64,000 nt of DNA from Bradyrhizobium hipponense. GTDB taxonomy: Bacteria > Pseudomonadota > Alphaproteobacteria > Rhizobiales > Xanthobacteraceae. Both the position numbers and the translations under genes were made by a program. Below the pieces are notes generated by a model. That model was not told where the DNA came from. It made no database searches and was given only the letters and a program-made list of their open reading frames with translations. Positions 9,338-17,984 of the stretch are shown piece after piece; position 1 is the stretch's first letter; every line of letters starts with the position of its first letter. The DNA lies in contig NZ_VSTH01000018.1 in the NCBI RefSeq assembly GCF_008123965.1, forward strand, positions 62,001 to 126,000, given 5' to 3'.

Positions 9338-10663
9338 GTGAACGAAATCTCGAACCGCAGCCCCATCGAAGCCGACGCGAGCCGCAACGAGGGGCTGGGG
9401 CCGGTCTTCCTCATCTACCTGCACGTGGCCGCCTGCTTCGTCTCCATGGTCTATGTCGTGCAATATTATGCGCCGCTCATGCGCCTGACCGCCGCGAACA
9501 ACGACAGGCTCTTGCTGGCCGCGCTGAGCGGCGCGCCCTTTGCGCTGCTCTCGATCCTATTCGCCATGTGCCGCTTCAGCTTCGGCTATGTCGTCGGCTT
9601 CTACCTGTTCACCATGTTGATTGGCTACCTCTGGCTGCTCCCCCTATCCACATTCTCTTACGATCATGCCGTGGCTTATGCCTCCGCATTCGCCTCGGGG
9701 ATGGCGTTCCTCCTTCCCGCCATGCTGATGTCGATACCGGCCAGGCAGAGGTTTGTTTTGTCAGAGGTCGCCTTTCAAAGGCTGCTGACCTGCATCCTGG
9801 TGCTCGCCGCCGCAGCACTCGGAGTCGGCGCGCTCTACAATGTGCGGCTGGTCGGGATCTCTGAGATTTACAATTTTCGCAACCAGCTCGAATTTCCGAC
9901 CTGGCTCTCGTATGGACTTGGGATCACCTCGAATGTCCTGCTGCCGTTCGCCTTTGCCTTCTTCGTCGTCGACGGCGCCAAGTGGCGGGCCGCCCTGTGC
10001 CTGCTGCTGCTGCTCATGTTCTATCCGATTACCCTGTCCAAGCTTTCCCTTTTTGCGCCGGTATGGCTGATCATTCTGGCGGTCGCGTCACGGTCCTTCT
10101 CGGCGAGAACCGCGGTGATACTGTCTCTGCTGGTGCCGATCCTGTTTGGCATATTGCTGGCCAGACTGCTCGATCTGAACGCCATCTCGTTTCAACAGTT
10201 CATCGCCTATTTCAGCCTGGTCAATTTCAGAATGATCGCGCTGACCTCCAGCGCCCTCGACTTCTACAACGACTTCTTTGCCCATCATGACCTGACCTGG
10301 TTCTGCCAGGTGAATGTCCTGAAACAATTCATTGACTGTCCCTACGGCAAGCCCCTCGCGCTTGTGATGCAGGACGCTTACAATGTGGGGAATTTCAACG
10401 CCTCACTGTTCGCAACCGAAGGCATCGCATCGGTCGGCGTCGTACTTGCGCCGCTCGCCGCCTTCATTTGCGGTTTGGTCGTGGCGCTCGGCAACTCCGC
10501 CTCTCCCGGCCTGCCATCGCGATTTATCCTGCTGTCGGCCGGCGTGCTCCCGCAGATCTTCCTCAACGTCTCCCTCACGATCGCGTTCGTAACCAACGGC
10601 GCTGCACTGCTTTTCATACTCTGGTACGTGACCCCCCGGTCACTGTTCGGCAAGCCGGCATGA
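9338..10663 (+). CDS. Polytopic membrane protein, O-antigen/EPS polymerase-like
   Basis: A 441-residue protein with about eleven to twelve hydrophobic segments and a larger hydrophilic loop near 320-355 (DFYNDFFAHHDLTWFCQVN to about QDAYNVGNFN), before the last segments. This resembles Wzy-type polymerases, which join undecaprenyl-linked oligosaccharide units at the periplasmic face. It follows the Wzz-like gene, but no glycosyltransferase, flippase or sugar-nucleotide gene lies nearby, so the pair is an orphan. Translation starts at GTG 9338. Wzy proteins share little sequence, so this remains a topology-based inference; a generic multi-pass transporter is the alternative. Confidence 0.5.
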   Translation: MNEISNRSPIEADASRNEGLGPVFLIYLHVAACFVSMVYVVQYYAPLMRLTAANNDRLLLAALSGAPFALLSILFAMCRFSFGYVVGFYLFTMLIGYLWLLPLSTFSYDHAVAYASAFASGMAFLLPAMLMSIPARQRFVLSEVAFQRLLTCILVLAAAALGVGALYNVRLVGISEIYNFRNQLEFPTWLSYGLGITSNVLLPFAFAFFVVDGAKWRAALCLLLLLMFYPITLSKLSLFAPVWLIILAVASRSFSARTAVILSLLVPILFGILLARLLDLNAISFQQFIAYFSLVNFRMIALTSSALDFYNDFFAHHDLTWFCQVNVLKQFIDCPYGKPLALVMQDAYNVGNFNASLFATEGIASVGVVLAPLAAFICGLVVALGNSASPGLPSRFILLSAGVLPQIFLNVSLTIAFVTNGAALLFILWYVTPRSLFGKPA

Positions 10664-10983
10664 AAGCCGCGGAACGTGCCCTCGGACCGACCGGGCCTTC
10701 GGCCTCGTGATTGCTTCGTAGCGAGGACGCCGGCTGCTGTTTTGGGTTCACCTCATCGTCTCCTGGCCGTCGCTGGCCTATGTGGCCCGGTTCTGTGGTT
10801 ACACCGGAACGGTCGCCTTGGTGCCAGCATGGTTGCCCACAGCGGCCTTCGCGGATCGTGATTCAAACAGTCCATCCGCGCATGGCTGCAACGCGGGCTG
10901 GCGTTTGCGAGTCATAGGTTGGAGCCATATGTCCATCCTCGTGATATTGCGTGTTTCGCGCATCCCCCACGAGGCCCTTGCCC
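10664..10983. other. 320-bp intergenic region, no gene seen
   Basis: Reading frames here have no recognisable product or ribosome site. I see no repeat family, terminator or operator; the promoter of the following three-gene run presumably lies here. Confidence 0.4.
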
Positions 10984-11676
10984 ATGCTCCCGATTCCCGC
11001 CGACATCTTCACCGAGCCCGACGACGTCTCGCCCGACGGCCTTACCAATCTCGGGCCGCTGCGGCGTCTGGCCGGCGTCTGGCAGGCCGACAAGGGCATC
11101 GACATCAATCCGAAGGCGGAGGGGCCGGAGCGGCGGGTGTTCATCGAGCACATCCGGATGGACCCGATCGATCCGCAGGCCAACGGGCCGCAGCTGCTCT
11201 ACGGGCTGCGCTATCACATCCACATCAATACGCCGGAGGAAGACATCACCTTCCACGATCAGGTCGGCTACTGGCTGTGGGAGCCCGCGACCGGGGTGAT
11301 CATGCAGACGCTGGCAATTCCGCGCGGGCAGGTGTTGCTCGCGTCGGGCAAGGCTACGCCGGATGACAGAAAGATTTCCGTCACGGCCAAGCGCGGCGAC
11401 ACGGCCTACGGGATCTGCTCGACCGATTTTCTGGAACAAGCCTTCCGCACCGACAGTTACCGCTGCGACATCAGCTTCAACGATGATGGCAGCTGGACCT
11501 ATCTGATCCAGACCGAGCTCTTTGTGAGAGGCGCGCCGTTCGACCATCGCGACACCAACACGCTCAAGCTCGTTGCGCCGCCCAAGCTCAACCCGCTGGC
11601 GGTGATCGTGAACGATCGCGCCAAGAGCGAAGGGAAGGCCAAGGAGAAGGGCGAAGGGAAGGGGCCGGCGGCCTGA
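10984..11676 (+). CDS. Haem-binding beta-barrel / FABP-like protein (nitrobindin group)
   Basis: A 230-residue cytosolic protein of the haem-binding beta-barrel group (FABP-like, nitrobindin/THAP4-type, formerly DUF1794). Diagnostic stretches are LRRLAGVWQADKG near the N-terminus, DQVGYWLWEPATG in the middle and DGSWTYLIQT near the end. Known members bind ferric haem and react with NO or peroxynitrite, or bind fatty acids. A charged low-complexity tail (KSEGKAKEKGEGK) ends the protein. The ATG at 10984 has GAGG upstream and fits the family start; an in-frame GTG at 10951 is less likely. It opens a tight plus-strand run with a RibD-like reductase (21 bp away) and an FAD oxidase. Confidence 0.75.
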   Translation: MLPIPADIFTEPDDVSPDGLTNLGPLRRLAGVWQADKGIDINPKAEGPERRVFIEHIRMDPIDPQANGPQLLYGLRYHIHINTPEEDITFHDQVGYWLWEPATGVIMQTLAIPRGQVLLASGKATPDDRKISVTAKRGDTAYGICSTDFLEQAFRTDSYRCDISFNDDGSWTYLIQTELFVRGAPFDHRDTNTLKLVAPPKLNPLAVIVNDRAKSEGKAKEKGEGKGPAA

Positions 11677-11697
11677 GCAGCGGCTGCGGAGGATTGC

Positions 11698-12408
11698 ATG
11701 AAACCCTACGTCATCTGCCTGATGGCCTCGAGTCTCGATGGCCGCACGCATCCGAGCCGCTGGCGGCCAAAGGGTACGGGCGCAGACTGGTTCGAGAAGA
11801 TCCATGACGAGCTCGGCGGCGATGCCTGGGTGATCGGCCGTGTCACCGGCTCGGAGTTCGCCAAGGGCAAGCCGTATCCCGCAACGACCGAGACATTCCC
11901 GCGCCAAAACTGGTTCGCGCGGCGCGATGCGAATACTTATGGTGTCGTGCTCGACGCGCACGGCAAGATCGGCTGGGGCCGTTCGGACATCGGCGGCGAT
12001 CCGATCGTCGTGGTGCTGACCGAAGGCGTGCCGGATTCGCATCTTGCAGGGCTGCGCGGCGAAGGCGTGTCCTACATCTTTGCCGGCAAGTCCGAGATCG
12101 ACTCCGAGATCGACCTGGCACTGACGCTGGACGTCCTCAATCGCGAGCTCGGCGTGAAGCGCCTGCTGGTGGAGGGCGGCGGCGTTGCCAATGGCGCGTT
12201 CCTGCGCGCCGGCCTCATCGACGAATTCAACCTGATCCTCTGTCCCGCGGTGGACGGCGCCAGCGGCGCGCCTTTCGTATTCGACTCGACGGACGCCGAC
12301 AGCGACCGGCGCGCTCCCCTTGCCGCGATGACGCTGGAGAGCACGCGGCAGCTCGGCGGCGGCGTGCTGCTGCTGCGCTATCTGATCCAGAACGAAGCGG
12401 GCCAGTAA
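11698..12408 (+). CDS. Dihydrofolate reductase family protein (RibD C-terminal domain)
   Basis: A 236-residue NAD(P)H-dependent reductase-like protein of the RibD C-terminal/DHFR fold. Seen motifs are MASSLDGRTHPSRW near the N-terminus, the family GRVTGSEFAKG and KRLLVEGGGVANGAFL, where the glycine-rich turn binds NADPH. The deaminase domain of true RibD is absent and there is no riboflavin operon here, so this is one of the many stand-alone RibD-C proteins of unknown substrate. GGAGG lies just before the ATG. It is 21 bp after the beta-barrel gene and 9 bp before the FAD oxidase, so the three are probably co-transcribed. Confidence 0.85.
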   Translation: MKPYVICLMASSLDGRTHPSRWRPKGTGADWFEKIHDELGGDAWVIGRVTGSEFAKGKPYPATTETFPRQNWFARRDANTYGVVLDAHGKIGWGRSDIGGDPIVVVLTEGVPDSHLAGLRGEGVSYIFAGKSEIDSEIDLALTLDVLNRELGVKRLLVEGGGVANGAFLRAGLIDEFNLILCPAVDGASGAPFVFDSTDADSDRRAPLAAMTLESTRQLGGGVLLLRYLIQNEAGQ

Positions 12409-12417
12409 AGCGCGGGC

Positions 12418-13692
12418 ATGGCTGACAGGTCAGAGCACATCGTCATCGTCGGCGCCGGCGCGGCGGGGCTGATGGCGGCGCGCGAGCTCGCGCGTGCCGG
12501 CAGACGCGTCACCATCCTGGAGGCGCGCGACCGCTGCGGCGGGCGCATCCATCCGTTGCCCGCGGCGCTGTTCGGCTACGCCGCCGATGGCGGCGCCGAG
12601 TTCGTTCATGGCGAAGCGCCGGTCACGCGCGGCCTGATGCGCGAAGCAGGGCTATCTCTTCAGGAGATCGAAGGCACGCAATGGAGCTTTGACGGCACAA
12701 AGCTCTCGCGCGAGGACCGCGACGATCCGCATGAGGCCGAGCTGCAGGCGGCGCTGAGAGAGTTGAAGGACGACATCACCGTCGCCGATTTCCTGCGCCG
12801 CCATTTCGCCGGCAACGACTACGCGCGGATGCGGCATTCCATCGCGCGCATGGTCGAAGGCTACGACGCCGCCGATCCCGAGCGCGCCTCGACGCTGGCG
12901 CTGCGCGAGGAATGGATGGATGGCGGGCACGCTCCGCAGGGGCGCATCGTCGGCGGCTACGGCGCGCTGATCGATTTTCTGGCGGCCGAGTGCCGCAGGC
13001 ACGGCGTTGCGATTCGTCCTGGTTGCGTGGTGTCGGCGGTCAAGCGGGCCGGCGGCGCGGTTTCCGTCCGCTGCACCGGCGGCGGTGTCCACGCCTGCGA
13101 TCGTGTCATCCTCACCGTGCCGCTGCCGCTGCTGCGCGAGATCGCACTCCCGCAAGCTGCGCGCGATAAGGCGGCCGCCGCCGATCAGATCGGCTTCGGC
13201 AATGTCATCAAGATCATGCTGCGTTTCAAGCGGAACTGGTGGCGCGACCGGCGGGCCGAACTCGCGGACATGACCTTCCTGCTGTCGGACGAGATGATCC
13301 CGGTGTGGTGGACGCAGCGTCCCTTCGAGCAGCCCGTGCTCACCGGCTGGTTCGGCGGGCCGCGGACGGCGAAGCTTGCGACGCTGGATTCGCAGGCGCT
13401 GGTCGACGCCGGGCTCGATTCCCTCGCTGCAATCTTCGGCCTCTCACGCGAGGACATCGCGCGCGATGTCGTGGCGGCCGCAGCGACCAACTGGGCGCAG
13501 GATCCTTTCGCCCGCGGCGCCTATTCCTGGGCGACGCCGCAGACGCGCGCGGCGCAGGCGATCCTCGCCCGCACCGACGGCCCGGTGCTGTTCTCCGGCG
13601 AGGCGCTCTATCGCGGCCGCGACATGGGCACCGTCGAGGCGGCGCTGGCGAGCGGCTTGGAGACGGCGGGGACAATCATGCACGGATCATAA
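12418..13692 (+). CDS. FAD-dependent amine oxidase family protein
   Basis: A 424-residue flavoprotein of the monoamine oxidase/protoporphyrinogen oxidase superfamily. The FAD-binding dinucleotide motif VGAGAAGLMAARELA is followed by ILEARDRCGGR, both diagnostic; near the C-terminus FSGEALYRGRDMGTVEAAL is the second FAD-contact motif with the tail Gly-Thr-Val. It should oxidise an amine to an imine with release of hydrogen peroxide; the substrate is unknown. It has no signal peptide. It is the last gene of the beta-barrel/RibD-like run, 9 bp after its neighbour, and is followed at once by a strong terminator. Confidence 0.88.
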   Translation: MADRSEHIVIVGAGAAGLMAARELARAGRRVTILEARDRCGGRIHPLPAALFGYAADGGAEFVHGEAPVTRGLMREAGLSLQEIEGTQWSFDGTKLSREDRDDPHEAELQAALRELKDDITVADFLRRHFAGNDYARMRHSIARMVEGYDAADPERASTLALREEWMDGGHAPQGRIVGGYGALIDFLAAECRRHGVAIRPGCVVSAVKRAGGAVSVRCTGGGVHACDRVILTVPLPLLREIALPQAARDKAAAADQIGFGNVIKIMLRFKRNWWRDRRAELADMTFLLSDEMIPVWWTQRPFEQPVLTGWFGGPRTAKLATLDSQALVDAGLDSLAAIFGLSREDIARDVVAAAATNWAQDPFARGAYSWATPQTRAAQAILARTDGPVLFSGEALYRGRDMGTVEAALASGLETAGTIMHGS

Positions 13693-13718
13693 AAAGGCCC
13701 GCAGACTTGCGGGCCTTT
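13693..13718. terminator. Strong bidirectional intrinsic terminator
   Basis: A perfect 11-bp stem AAAGGCCCGCA / TGCGGGCCTTT with loop GACT. The A-run on one side and T-run on the other make it usable in both directions. It sits between the convergent amine-oxidase gene and the small Tyr-rich gene at 13741-14061 and probably ends both transcripts. Confidence 0.92.
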
Positions 13719-13740
13719 CGGTGATCAGCGACAGCCCGTC

Positions 13741-14061
13741 TTACCAGCGTCCGCCGCCGAAGCCGAACGTCACGCTGGGGCCGCCGCCGTAATAGCCGTA
13801 CGGCCCGCCGCCGTAATAGCCATGGCGCCGCGGATAATAGCCGTAGCTGCGGTAGCTGCGGTAGTACGGGCGATGGTAGCCGTAATGGCGCCAGTGATGG
13901 CGATATCCGTGGCCGTGATGGTACCTGTACTGCGCGCTGATGTCGGTTGATTGTCCGGCCGGCGCGTTCTGCTTGGCCTTTTCGCTGCCGGCCGCGTGAG
14001 CCGCGGATCCGCCGGCCAGCGCCGCAGCACCGACAGTCATCGCGACCAAGAGATACTTCAT
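13741..14061 (-). CDS. Small exported Gly/Tyr/His-rich protein
   Basis: A 106-residue protein with a clear Sec signal (MKYLLVAMTVGAAALAGGSAAHAAG). The mature part is low complexity: a His/Tyr/Arg-rich stretch (YHHGHGYRHHWRHYGYH) and then glycine-tyrosine repeats (YYGGGPYGYYGGGPS). No domain is recognised. Such proteins are common in rhizobia and are usually left as hypothetical; the His-rich part could bind metal, and the Gly-Tyr part suggests an extended surface or envelope protein. It is monocistronic and ends at the shared terminator. Confidence 0.75.
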   Translation of the reverse strand: MKYLLVAMTVGAAALAGGSAAHAAGSEKAKQNAPAGQSTDISAQYRYHHGHGYRHHWRHYGYHRPYYRSYRSYGYYPRRHGYYGGGPYGYYGGGPSVTFGFGGGRW

Positions 14062-14221
14062 GTCGTCACTCCAGTTGAAACACCAAGCGACAACACATGG
14101 GGGCCCGGCGCGTTCCGGACAGAGGGGCGTCGAAACGACGCAGTAACAATTGCGGCTCGCGCGAAATGCTGAACGTCGCGAGAGTTATTGTCGCACCATC
14201 GATGTCACCGCGGTTCCGCCA

Positions 14222-14797
14222 TCACCTCGCCGCGAATGCGGCGATCACATCATCCGTGGTCACGATGCGGGCGAACTCGCCGTTGAGGTTCGACAGCGTC
14301 ATGGCGTGGATCTCCTCGGCGGAATACTTTTCGCCATCGGGCCCGACCCGATCGAACGTCCATGTCGCGTCGCGCACGAGGCGGGTGTCGAAGCCGAGAT
14401 TGCCTGCCATCCGCGTCGTCGTCTCGACGCAATGATTGGTGGTGGCGCCGCAGATGACGATGGTCGCGATGCCGGCTGCGCGCAGCCGGCTCTCGAGGTC
14501 GGTGCCGATGAAGGCGCTGTTGACGTGCTTGACGACCACGGGCTCGCCAGGTGCTTCGCGCGCCTCGTCCTTGACCGCGTAACCGGAGCCTCCAGGGCGA
14601 AACGACGAGGTCGGCTTGGTGCCCTCGTGGCGGATGTGGAAGATCGGCGCGCCGTTTTGCCTGAATGCCGTCAACAGATCGGCGATGCGCGCCACCGCGT
14701 CGGGATTGTTGCGCCGCTTCCCCGCCGCCTCCCATTCATCGAACGCGCGCTGGACGTCAACGACGATGAGGGCGGGGAGAAATCGTGGGCTGGTCAT
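14222..14797 (-). CDS. Isochorismatase-family cysteine hydrolase
   Basis: A 191-residue hydrolase of the isochorismatase superfamily (nicotinamidase-like). The Asp-Lys-Cys triad is visible: Asp in ALIVVDVQRAFDEW, Lys in PVVVKHVNSAF and Cys in TNHCVETTTRMA after the cis-peptide region ICGATTNHC. Members hydrolyse amides, ureides or vinyl ethers; the substrate here cannot be named. The ATG at 14797 gives the family N-terminus, though its ribosome site is poor. The upstream side contains an inverted repeat (14908-14997) and the DUF3088 gene, so the two genes are probably transcribed separately. Confidence 0.88.
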   Translation of the reverse strand: MTSPRFLPALIVVDVQRAFDEWEAAGKRRNNPDAVARIADLLTAFRQNGAPIFHIRHEGTKPTSSFRPGGSGYAVKDEAREAPGEPVVVKHVNSAFIGTDLESRLRAAGIATIVICGATTNHCVETTTRMAGNLGFDTRLVRDATWTFDRVGPDGEKYSAEEIHAMTLSNLNGEFARIVTTDDVIAAFAAR

Positions 14798-14907
14798 GGA
14801 GGGGGATCTCGACGCTTGTTGAGCGGGATATGCGAGGCGATGACGACAACACGCAATGTCAATCTTCCCTCGTTTCGAGCCGCCATGACAGGTGCCATGA
14901 CAGGTCC

Positions 14908-14997
14908 TGTAGCCTGGATGGAGCGTAAGCGTAATCCGGGGCCGCGGCATCCTCTGCGAGACTTTCCCGGATTACGCTGCGCTCCATCCGGGCTACA
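14908..14997. repeat. Intergenic inverted repeat, family A, copy 1
   Basis: Two arms, TGTAGCCTGGATGGAGC... and ...GCTCCATCCGGGCTACA, close on each other around a GC-rich centre; the inner arms carry GTAATCCGGG and CCCGGATTACG. A second copy lies at 28002-28073. The long imperfect stem would fold in RNA from either strand. It lies between the isochorismatase and DUF3088 genes. Confidence 0.9.
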
Positions 14998-15002
14998 AGC
15001 CT

Positions 15003-15350
15003 TTACGGATGCGGATCGGGAAAGCCGTGGCGCTCGGAGAGTGCGGCGAGGATCGCATCCTTGTCGGCGATGAAGGTGCGGCCCCGATGGCTGCCGGTCT
15101 GGTGCGACGACGTCGCCCCGTCCGCCAGCACGAGCAGCGGCAGCGACTGGTTCGCCTCGCCGAGCAGCGCAATCACCGCCTGCCGCGGCCGCGGCCACGG
15201 GATGCGGTGGACGTCGAGCGTTGCGGCTAGCGCCGGAAACGAGGCGAGCACGCCTTCGATCAGCGCACAGTGCCAGCAATAGAATCGGCGGTTCGGAAAG
15301 GCCGGGTCTTCGAAACCGGGGCGCAGCAGAAACAAAACGTCGCGTGACAT
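15003..15350 (-). CDS. DUF3088 thioredoxin-fold protein
   Basis: A 115-residue protein of the DUF3088 family. It starts MSRDVLFLLRPGFEDPAFP and has a CxxC motif in RFYCWHCALIEG, followed by a beta-alpha pattern like a thioredoxin or glutathione S-transferase N-terminal fold (RIPWPRPRQAVIALLGE, QSLPLLVLADG). No signal peptide is present, so it acts in the cytosol, possibly as a thiol oxidoreductase. GGAGAG precedes the ATG. The protein ends only five bases from the inverted repeat at 14908-14997. Confidence 0.8.
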   Translation of the reverse strand: MSRDVLFLLRPGFEDPAFPNRRFYCWHCALIEGVLASFPALAATLDVHRIPWPRPRQAVIALLGEANQSLPLLVLADGATSSHQTGSHRGRTFIADKDAILAALSERHGFPDPHP

Positions 15351-15585
15351 GGGTCTCTCCGAAGCATGGCCGGCAATTCGACGAGCAAACGATGACGTGA
15401 CGAAAGGACGCCATGACTGGGTCGATCAGTCAACCATGCGGGAGAGGCAGAAGAGGCGCCGTACCTTTCGGCCTCTCAACTCGACGTGATCGGCGCGTCC
15501 ATCGCACTTGATCCAGCGCAAGCTGCACGGCCGTTCGCCAATGCAATGTCGCCAGCGAAATTCGAACTGAAGATCGAGGCGAGAC

Positions 15586-17145
15586 ATGAAGGCGTATTTC
15601 ATCGGCGGTGGCGTTGGGTCGCTCGCGGGCGCGGCGTTCCTGATTCGTGATGCGCAGCTGCCGGGGCGCAACATCGTGATCTACGAGGCGCAGCCGCTGC
15701 TGGGCGGCAGCCTCGACGGCGTCCAGCTTGCGAACGGCGCCTATTCGCTGCGCGGCGGCCGCATGCTCACCACCGATCATTACGAATGCACCTGGGACCT
15801 GCTATCGAGTATTCCTTCGCTCGAACGTGCCGGCATGAGCGTGCGCGAGGAGACCGTCGCGTTCAACCAGGAGAACCCCGCGCATTCCCGGGCGCGTCTG
15901 GTCGACCGCAACCGCTTCAAGGTCGATGTATCGACCATGGGGTTTTCCGCGCGCGACCGGCTCGAGTTGTTGCGGCTCACGGAGGCATCCGAGGGAAAGC
16001 TCGGTGCCAGCCGCATCACCGACTGGCTATCGCCCGGATTCTTCGAGTCCAATTTCTGGTACATGTGGCAAACCACCTTCGCCTTCCAGCCCTGGCACAG
16101 CGCGGTCGAGTTGAAGCGCTATTTGCACCGCTTCATGAACGAATTTCCGCGCATCGAGACGCTCGCGGGCGTCAAGCGCACGGCCTACAATCAGTATGAC
16201 GCGATCGTGCGGCCGCTGACCGACTGGCTGAAGGAGCAGGGCGTGCAGTTCGTGCCGGGCACCCGCGTTACCGACATGGCGTTCGAGCGCGACGGCGAGC
16301 GCGTGCGCGTGCACCAACTCGTGCTCGATCGCGGCGGCCGCACCGCCAATGTCGGGATCGAGGATGGCGACCTCGTATTCTTCCAGAATGGCTCGATGAC
16401 GGACGCATCGAGCCTCGGCAGCATGACCGAGCCGCCGCCGCGGCTGACCAAGGTCGACAGCCAGGGCTGGGCGCTCTGGGAAAAGATCGCCAGGGGCCGT
16501 CCCGAGTTCGGCAACCCCTCAGCGTTCAACGCCTCGATTCCGGAATCGTACTGGCTGTCCTTCACGGTGACCTGCCGTGACCCGCGCTTCTTCGACCGGA
16601 TGGAAGCGTTCTCCGGCAACCGGGCTGGCACCGGCGGGCTCGTCACATTCAAGGATTCGAACTGGCTGATGTCGGTGGTGCTCTATCGGCAGCCGCATTT
16701 CGTCGGCCAGCCGGAGGGTGTCCAGGTGTTCTGGGGCTATGCGCTGCATCCGGACCGGGTCGGCAATTTCGTCGCGAGGCCAATGTCCGATTGCGGCGGC
16801 GCCGACATCCTGAAGGAGCTCTGCGGCCATCTGAACTTCGATGCGAGCGTGTTCGATGACGCGATCTGCGTTCCCTGCCGCATGCCCTACATCACCAGCA
16901 TGTTCATGCCGCGGGCTGCGACCGACCGACCCCTGCCGGTGCCCCGGAATTCGGTCAATCTCGCCTTCGTCAGCCAGTTCGTCGAGATTCCCGACGATGT
17001 CGTCTTCACCGTCGAATATTCGGTGCGTGCGGCGCAGACTGCGGTCTACCAGCTCATGAAGATCGATCGCCCGATCCCTTCGGTGACCCGCCACGACAAA
17101 TCGCTCGCGGTGATTTTTGCAACGCTGGAGAAGGCGTTCGCGTAA
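15586..17145 (+). CDS. ohyA: Oleate hydratase (FAD-dependent)
   Basis: A 519-residue flavoprotein that adds water across the cis-9 double bond of oleate to give 10-hydroxystearate; FAD is structural. The FAD-binding motif GGGVGSLAGAAFLIRD is at the N-terminus, followed by LGGSLDG and DHYECTWDLLSSIPSLE. FWYMWQTTFAFQPWHSAVE and the C-terminal FVSQFVEIPDDVVFTVEYS are strongly diagnostic for the family. Length is slightly below the 550-650 residues of Gram-positive members. The ATG follows GAGGCGAG. It is monocistronic, facing a minus-strand exported protein 9 bp downstream. Likely role: modifying or detoxifying unsaturated fatty acids. Confidence 0.93.
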   Translation: MKAYFIGGGVGSLAGAAFLIRDAQLPGRNIVIYEAQPLLGGSLDGVQLANGAYSLRGGRMLTTDHYECTWDLLSSIPSLERAGMSVREETVAFNQENPAHSRARLVDRNRFKVDVSTMGFSARDRLELLRLTEASEGKLGASRITDWLSPGFFESNFWYMWQTTFAFQPWHSAVELKRYLHRFMNEFPRIETLAGVKRTAYNQYDAIVRPLTDWLKEQGVQFVPGTRVTDMAFERDGERVRVHQLVLDRGGRTANVGIEDGDLVFFQNGSMTDASSLGSMTEPPPRLTKVDSQGWALWEKIARGRPEFGNPSAFNASIPESYWLSFTVTCRDPRFFDRMEAFSGNRAGTGGLVTFKDSNWLMSVVLYRQPHFVGQPEGVQVFWGYALHPDRVGNFVARPMSDCGGADILKELCGHLNFDASVFDDAICVPCRMPYITSMFMPRAATDRPLPVPRNSVNLAFVSQFVEIPDDVVFTVEYSVRAAQTAVYQLMKIDRPIPSVTRHDKSLAVIFATLEKAFA

Positions 17146-17154
17146 TGGATGCCG

Positions 17155-17754
17155 CTATTTGAACGGATCCTGGATCGACGGCGCGGACTGCCGGATCCGG
17201 CGGACGCTGACCGGCCTGCCGTCGGAGACGAACAGCAGCTCGTACTTCCGGCCTTCGCTGTCGGTGGCCGAGCAGGTGACGTCCGAGACCTGCTTGGCGG
17301 CGAAATTGCCGGTCTGGCGGCAAGTTCCGGTGGAGGTCTGCTCGGCCGGTACCGGCAGACCGTCGATCTTGGGCCGGTTCTTGGAGTTGAGCAGCATGCG
17401 GTCGATCGGCAGCTCGTAGGAATTGTCGTCGGCCCGCTTGCCGTTCTCGCCCGAGAACGACACGACATGGTTGTCATCGCTGGGATCGTCGACGGCGACC
17501 GCGAAATTGACCCGTCCCTTGTCGCCATGGGCGTAGGCCACCGTCTTGCAGGCGAAGCTGCGACCGGCGACCTTCAGCGTCTTGCAGTGGCCGGACATCA
17601 GCGCCAGCAGGTCGACGAAGGGGTTATGCAGCACCGGATTGTTGACCGGAATCGGCGTGGAAGACCCGGCAAAACAAGGGCTTGCCAAGACGCTTGCCAA
17701 GGCTGTGATCGAGGCGACGAGGGCTGCTGCGAGGACCAGTCGGCAGAGGCGCAT
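17155..17754 (-). CDS. Exported protein of unknown function
   Basis: A 199-residue protein with a Sec signal (MRLCRLVLAAALVASITALAS, cleavage near SPCFAGSS). The mature part has cysteines in GHCKTLK, SFACKTV, TGTCRQTG and DVTCSATD, which could form two disulfides in the periplasm. No known domain is recognised. An in-frame extension upstream exists, but the signal peptide fixes the likely start at 17754. It converges on oleate hydratase with a 9-bp gap and no visible terminator. Confidence 0.65.
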   Translation of the reverse strand: MRLCRLVLAAALVASITALASVLASPCFAGSSTPIPVNNPVLHNPFVDLLALMSGHCKTLKVAGRSFACKTVAYAHGDKGRVNFAVAVDDPSDDNHVVSFSGENGKRADDNSYELPIDRMLLNSKNRPKIDGLPVPAEQTSTGTCRQTGNFAAKQVSDVTCSATDSEGRKYELLFVSDGRPVSVRRIRQSAPSIQDPFK

Positions 17755-17984
17755 CGCGAGGTTCGTATGCCAGAGGACCACGGAACCGGGAAAGTTCCGT
17801 CCAACAACGATCGAGCCGTAAATTGGTCGCGGTCCCGTTTGTGTCACCAAGCCCGCCTGGAATACCACCGCGCCCACCTATCGGCGATTCGCCCGAATTG
17901 CCAATCTGTCTCGGCAAGCACTTGCCGTGACAGCCGTGTTTTTTTCGTGGCGGAGGCTGCCCAAGACCTACGCCCTTGCAAGTA

